This document shows, piece by piece, positions 62,048-64,000 of a stretch of DNA of 64,000 nt (its first letter is position 1; every line of letters begins with the position of its first letter). The notes beneath the pieces were generated by a model that ran no database searches, had not been told where the DNA came from, and saw only the letters and a program-made list of their open reading frames with translations. Source of the DNA: Kineosporia succinea. Lineage in GTDB: Bacteria > Actinomycetota > Actinomycetes > Actinomycetales > Kineosporiaceae. The stretch lies in assembly GCF_030811555.1 (NCBI RefSeq), contig NZ_JAUSQZ010000001.1, positions 3,655,241 through 3,719,240 of the forward strand, in the 5' to 3' direction. Made by a program: the position numbers and the translations under genes.

Positions 62048-63375
62048 GGGGTTACCTCTTCGTCTTCCTCATCGCCGCGACGGTCACCTACCTGACCACC
62101 CCGGCGGTGCGGCGGATCGCCCGGCGGATCGGGGCCGTCACCGCTCTGCGTGAGCGAGACGTGCACACGGTGCCGATCCCGCGGCTGGGTGGCGCGGCCA
62201 TCTACGCGGGCATCGCGATCGCCATGCTGACCGCGTCCCGGGTGCCGTTCTTCGAAGGGGTGTTCACCGGCCGCACCGCCTACGTGGTGCTGCTGTCGGC
62301 CGGTGCGGTCTGTCTGCTCGGGGTCTTCGACGACCTCTGGGAGCTGGACGCCCTCACCAAGGCGGCCGGGCAGATGCTCGCCGCCGGGATCATGGCCTGG
62401 CAGGGCATCCAGCTGCTGTTCCTGCCGATCTTCGGCACCTTCATCCCGTCCCGGATGCTGCTGATCGCGGTCACCGTGGTCGCGATCCTGGTGACGATCA
62501 ACGCGGTGAACTTCGTGGACGGGCTCGACGGCCTGGCCGCCGGGATGACGGCGATCGCGGGGGCCGCCTTCTTCGTCTACTCCTACCTGCTGGCCCGGGA
62601 CTCCTCGCCCAACGACTACGCGTCGCTGGCCTCGGTGCTCACGGCGGCCCTGGTCGGCGCCTGCGTCGGGTTCCTGCCGCACAACTTCAACCCGGCCCGG
62701 ATCTTCATGGGCGACAGCGGTTCCATGCTGCTCGGGCTGCTGATGGCCACGTCCACGGTCGCGATCACCGGCACGGTCGAGCCCTCGACCCTGGCCGAGA
62801 TCGGCATCCTGCCCGCGTTCATGCCGCTGGTGCTGCCGCTGGCCGTGCTCGCCCTGCCGATCCTCGACCTGACGCTGGCCATCCTGCGCCGCACCCGGGC
62901 CGGCAAGATGCCCTGGCAGCCCGACAAGCTGCACCTGCACCACCGCATGCTGAGCCTGGGCCACAGCCACGCCGGGGCTGTCCTGATCCTCTACTTCTGG
63001 ACGGCCACGGTCGGTTTCGGCGTCATCCTGTTCGCCTTCGTCTCACCCCGCCGGGCGATCCTGATCGGGGGAGCGGCCGTGCTGCTGGCCCTGATCCTGA
63101 CCGTCGGGCGCAGGAACTGGGGGCAGATGGCGGCCAGTGCCGTGCCCGGTGCCGGTCCCCGCAGCGCCACCGTGGTGATCCCGGCCGACCCGTCGCTGCC
63201 CCGCGCCGCGGCCGATCCGGATCTCAGTACATCTCCGGCCGGAATCACGAAACCAAGCGCACGCCAAGTTCGTTCAACAGAGAATGGCCAGGATGAGGGC
63301 CAGGACCAGGCCCCCGACGAGCGAGGCACGCACCGTAGCGGGGCCGGCGTGAACTCCGGAATGAACGGATCGTGA
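62044..63375 (+). CDS. Undecaprenyl-phosphate GlcNAc-1-phosphate transferase (MraY/WecA family)
   Basis: 443 residues with about 11 membrane helices. Family motifs are VHTVPIPRLGGAAIY, LLGVFDDLWELDALTK (Mg-binding Asp pair), NAVNFVDGLDGLAAG, FNPARIFMGDSGSMLLG and the cytoplasmic LHLHHRMLSLGHSH (HHH-type loop). The WecA/Rv1302 group transfers GlcNAc-1-P to decaprenyl or undecaprenyl phosphate to start arabinogalactan or other wall-polymer linkers. The C-terminal 80 residues are disordered and polar. It is coupled at both ends by GTGA overlaps. Confidence 0.93.
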   Translation: MRGYLFVFLIAATVTYLTTPAVRRIARRIGAVTALRERDVHTVPIPRLGGAAIYAGIAIAMLTASRVPFFEGVFTGRTAYVVLLSAGAVCLLGVFDDLWELDALTKAAGQMLAAGIMAWQGIQLLFLPIFGTFIPSRMLLIAVTVVAILVTINAVNFVDGLDGLAAGMTAIAGAAFFVYSYLLARDSSPNDYASLASVLTAALVGACVGFLPHNFNPARIFMGDSGSMLLGLLMATSTVAITGTVEPSTLAEIGILPAFMPLVLPLAVLALPILDLTLAILRRTRAGKMPWQPDKLHLHHRMLSLGHSHAGAVLILYFWTATVGFGVILFAFVSPRRAILIGGAAVLLALILTVGRRNWGQMAASAVPGAGPRSATVVIPADPSLPRAAADPDLSTSPAGITKPSARQVRSTENGQDEGQDQAPDERGTHRSGAGVNSGMNGS

Positions 63376-63821
63376 ACATGTCCGACCTGCGCCCCGGCGA
63401 CAAGAAGGTCGCCCGGCAGGCCGAGCCGGTCACCGCCCTGTGGCTTGCAGCACTTCTTCCCTCCCTTGTGCTGGGGGGTCTGACCTCTGGTGTCGCCTTC
63501 GTGGTCGGCCGTGACCAAGGGCTTTCGGCCCTGCTCGGTCTGGGGCTCGCCCTGGTGGCCCTGACGCTCACGTCGATGCTGCACTTCCAGATCCGGATGA
63601 CCGACCCGACCCTGGGCACGTTCTTCGCGCTGACTACATATGGCCTGGTCATCGGCCTGATGTGGGGCATTTACCTGGCTCTGGACGATGTGGCCTGGGT
63701 GAGCGGCCCGGGTGTCGCCTTCGGTCTGCTGGCCGGAACGCTGGGCTGGGCCGGAGGTCTTATGCGCGGAGCGCTCAAGCTTCGCGAGCCGCTGTACGAC
63801 GAGAAACGCACAAGCGATTAA
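63372..63821 (+). CDS. AtpI-like small membrane protein
   Basis: 149 residues from a GTG overlapping the preceding stop; an ATG at 63378 is equally possible. Four hydrophobic helices: VTALWLAALLPSLVLGGLT, a second at about 50-65, GTFFALTTYGLVIGLMWGIYLAL and a Gly-rich VAFGLLAGTLGWAGGLM. In actinobacteria a protein of this size and topology lies just before atpB, so an ATP-synthase accessory (AtpI-like) role is likely from position. Confidence 0.7.
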   Translation: MNMSDLRPGDKKVARQAEPVTALWLAALLPSLVLGGLTSGVAFVVGRDQGLSALLGLGLALVALTLTSMLHFQIRMTDPTLGTFFALTTYGLVIGLMWGIYLALDDVAWVSGPGVAFGLLAGTLGWAGGLMRGALKLREPLYDEKRTSD

Positions 63822-63923
63822 CCCGATCGGGTGTGTGCCGGATTACCCCCACCAGAGGGTCAAGCGACCCTTGTAGGGGGGTGCCGACAGAACCGCCCTA
63901 CATGACTGATAGTGTCAAGCCAG

Positions 63924-64000
63924 ATGGATGACGAGTCGACCCTGCTGAGGGCACCCGCCATAACTGCGGTGTGCCCGATCGAGGGCCTCGCCGGCTACGA
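63924..64000 (+). CDS. Start of a gene cut by the window end, possibly atpB
   Basis: An ATG at 63924 opens a frame MDDESTLLRAPAITAVCPIEGLAGY that runs off the end. The GTG further in (63972) could also be the start. Context (after the AtpI-like gene) suggests the ATP synthase a subunit, but only 25 codons are visible and they are not diagnostic. Confidence 0.35.
   Translation, partial: MDDESTLLRAPAITAVCPIEGLAGY

Overview
The window is high-G+C actinomycete chromosome. The evidence is a WhiD/WhiB3-type WhiB protein, FadR-type and UTRA-type GntR regulators, type VII secretion remnants, GTG starts, and the core order argS-lysA-hom-thrC-thrB-rho-rpmE-prfA-prmC-threonylcarbamoyl-AMP synthase-GlcNAc-1-P transferase-AtpI-like. 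A Kineosporia-like or other non-mycelial-to-mycelial actinomycete is plausible, but sequence alone does not settle the genus.

Layout. 1-19.5 kb is chromosome: whiD, two alpha/beta hydrolases, a coupled sigma factor/alkyltransferase/NDH-2-like operon, a polyprenyl synthase preceded by a 30-bp perfect palindrome and a 13-unit 26-bp tandem array, an acyltransferase-3/SGNH protein, a cold-shock-domain protein with a long linker, a 687-codon Pro-rich protein, and an xfp-ackA phosphoketolase operon. 19.503-34.306 kb is an integrated actinomycete integrative and conjugative element (AICE). It sits in tRNA-Arg(CCG) and is bounded by a 45-bp direct repeat. Its backbone is a GntR/UTRA regulator with a GNAT partner, a cluster of palindromic operators, a chain of small translationally coupled genes, a DUF2637/SpdB-like membrane protein, a TraB/FtsK-like translocase, a primase-polymerase, a RepA-like ATPase, an excisionase and a tyrosine integrase. 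Near its left end it carries a conspicuously low-G+C pair of unrecognised membrane proteins (20578-23457), rich in TTA codons. This pair is the best candidate for an undescribed system.

34.4-40.3 kb holds a FadR-type regulator and a decayed type VII secretion (ESX) neighbourhood: an EccC C-terminal remnant with an internal deletion, an EspC-like secreted protein with a YxxxD motif, a lipoprotein, a large low-complexity putative substrate, an EccA-like AAA+ gene lacking its P-loop half, and a possible EccE-like protein. 40.4-64 kb is core metabolism and housekeeping: argS-lysA, a methylmalonyl-CoA mutase operon (mutA-mutB-UBP zinc finger-meaB), a convergent sensor kinase/response regulator pair, the threonine operon hom-thrC-thrB, rho with a structured leader, rpmE, prfA-prmC, then an operon leading toward ATP synthase.

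Many operons show 1- or 4-nt start/stop overlaps (TGATG, ATGA, GTGA), implying translational coupling. Strong GC-rich hairpins mark ends of transcription units. Very long open frames antisense to real genes are common in this composition and were not called.
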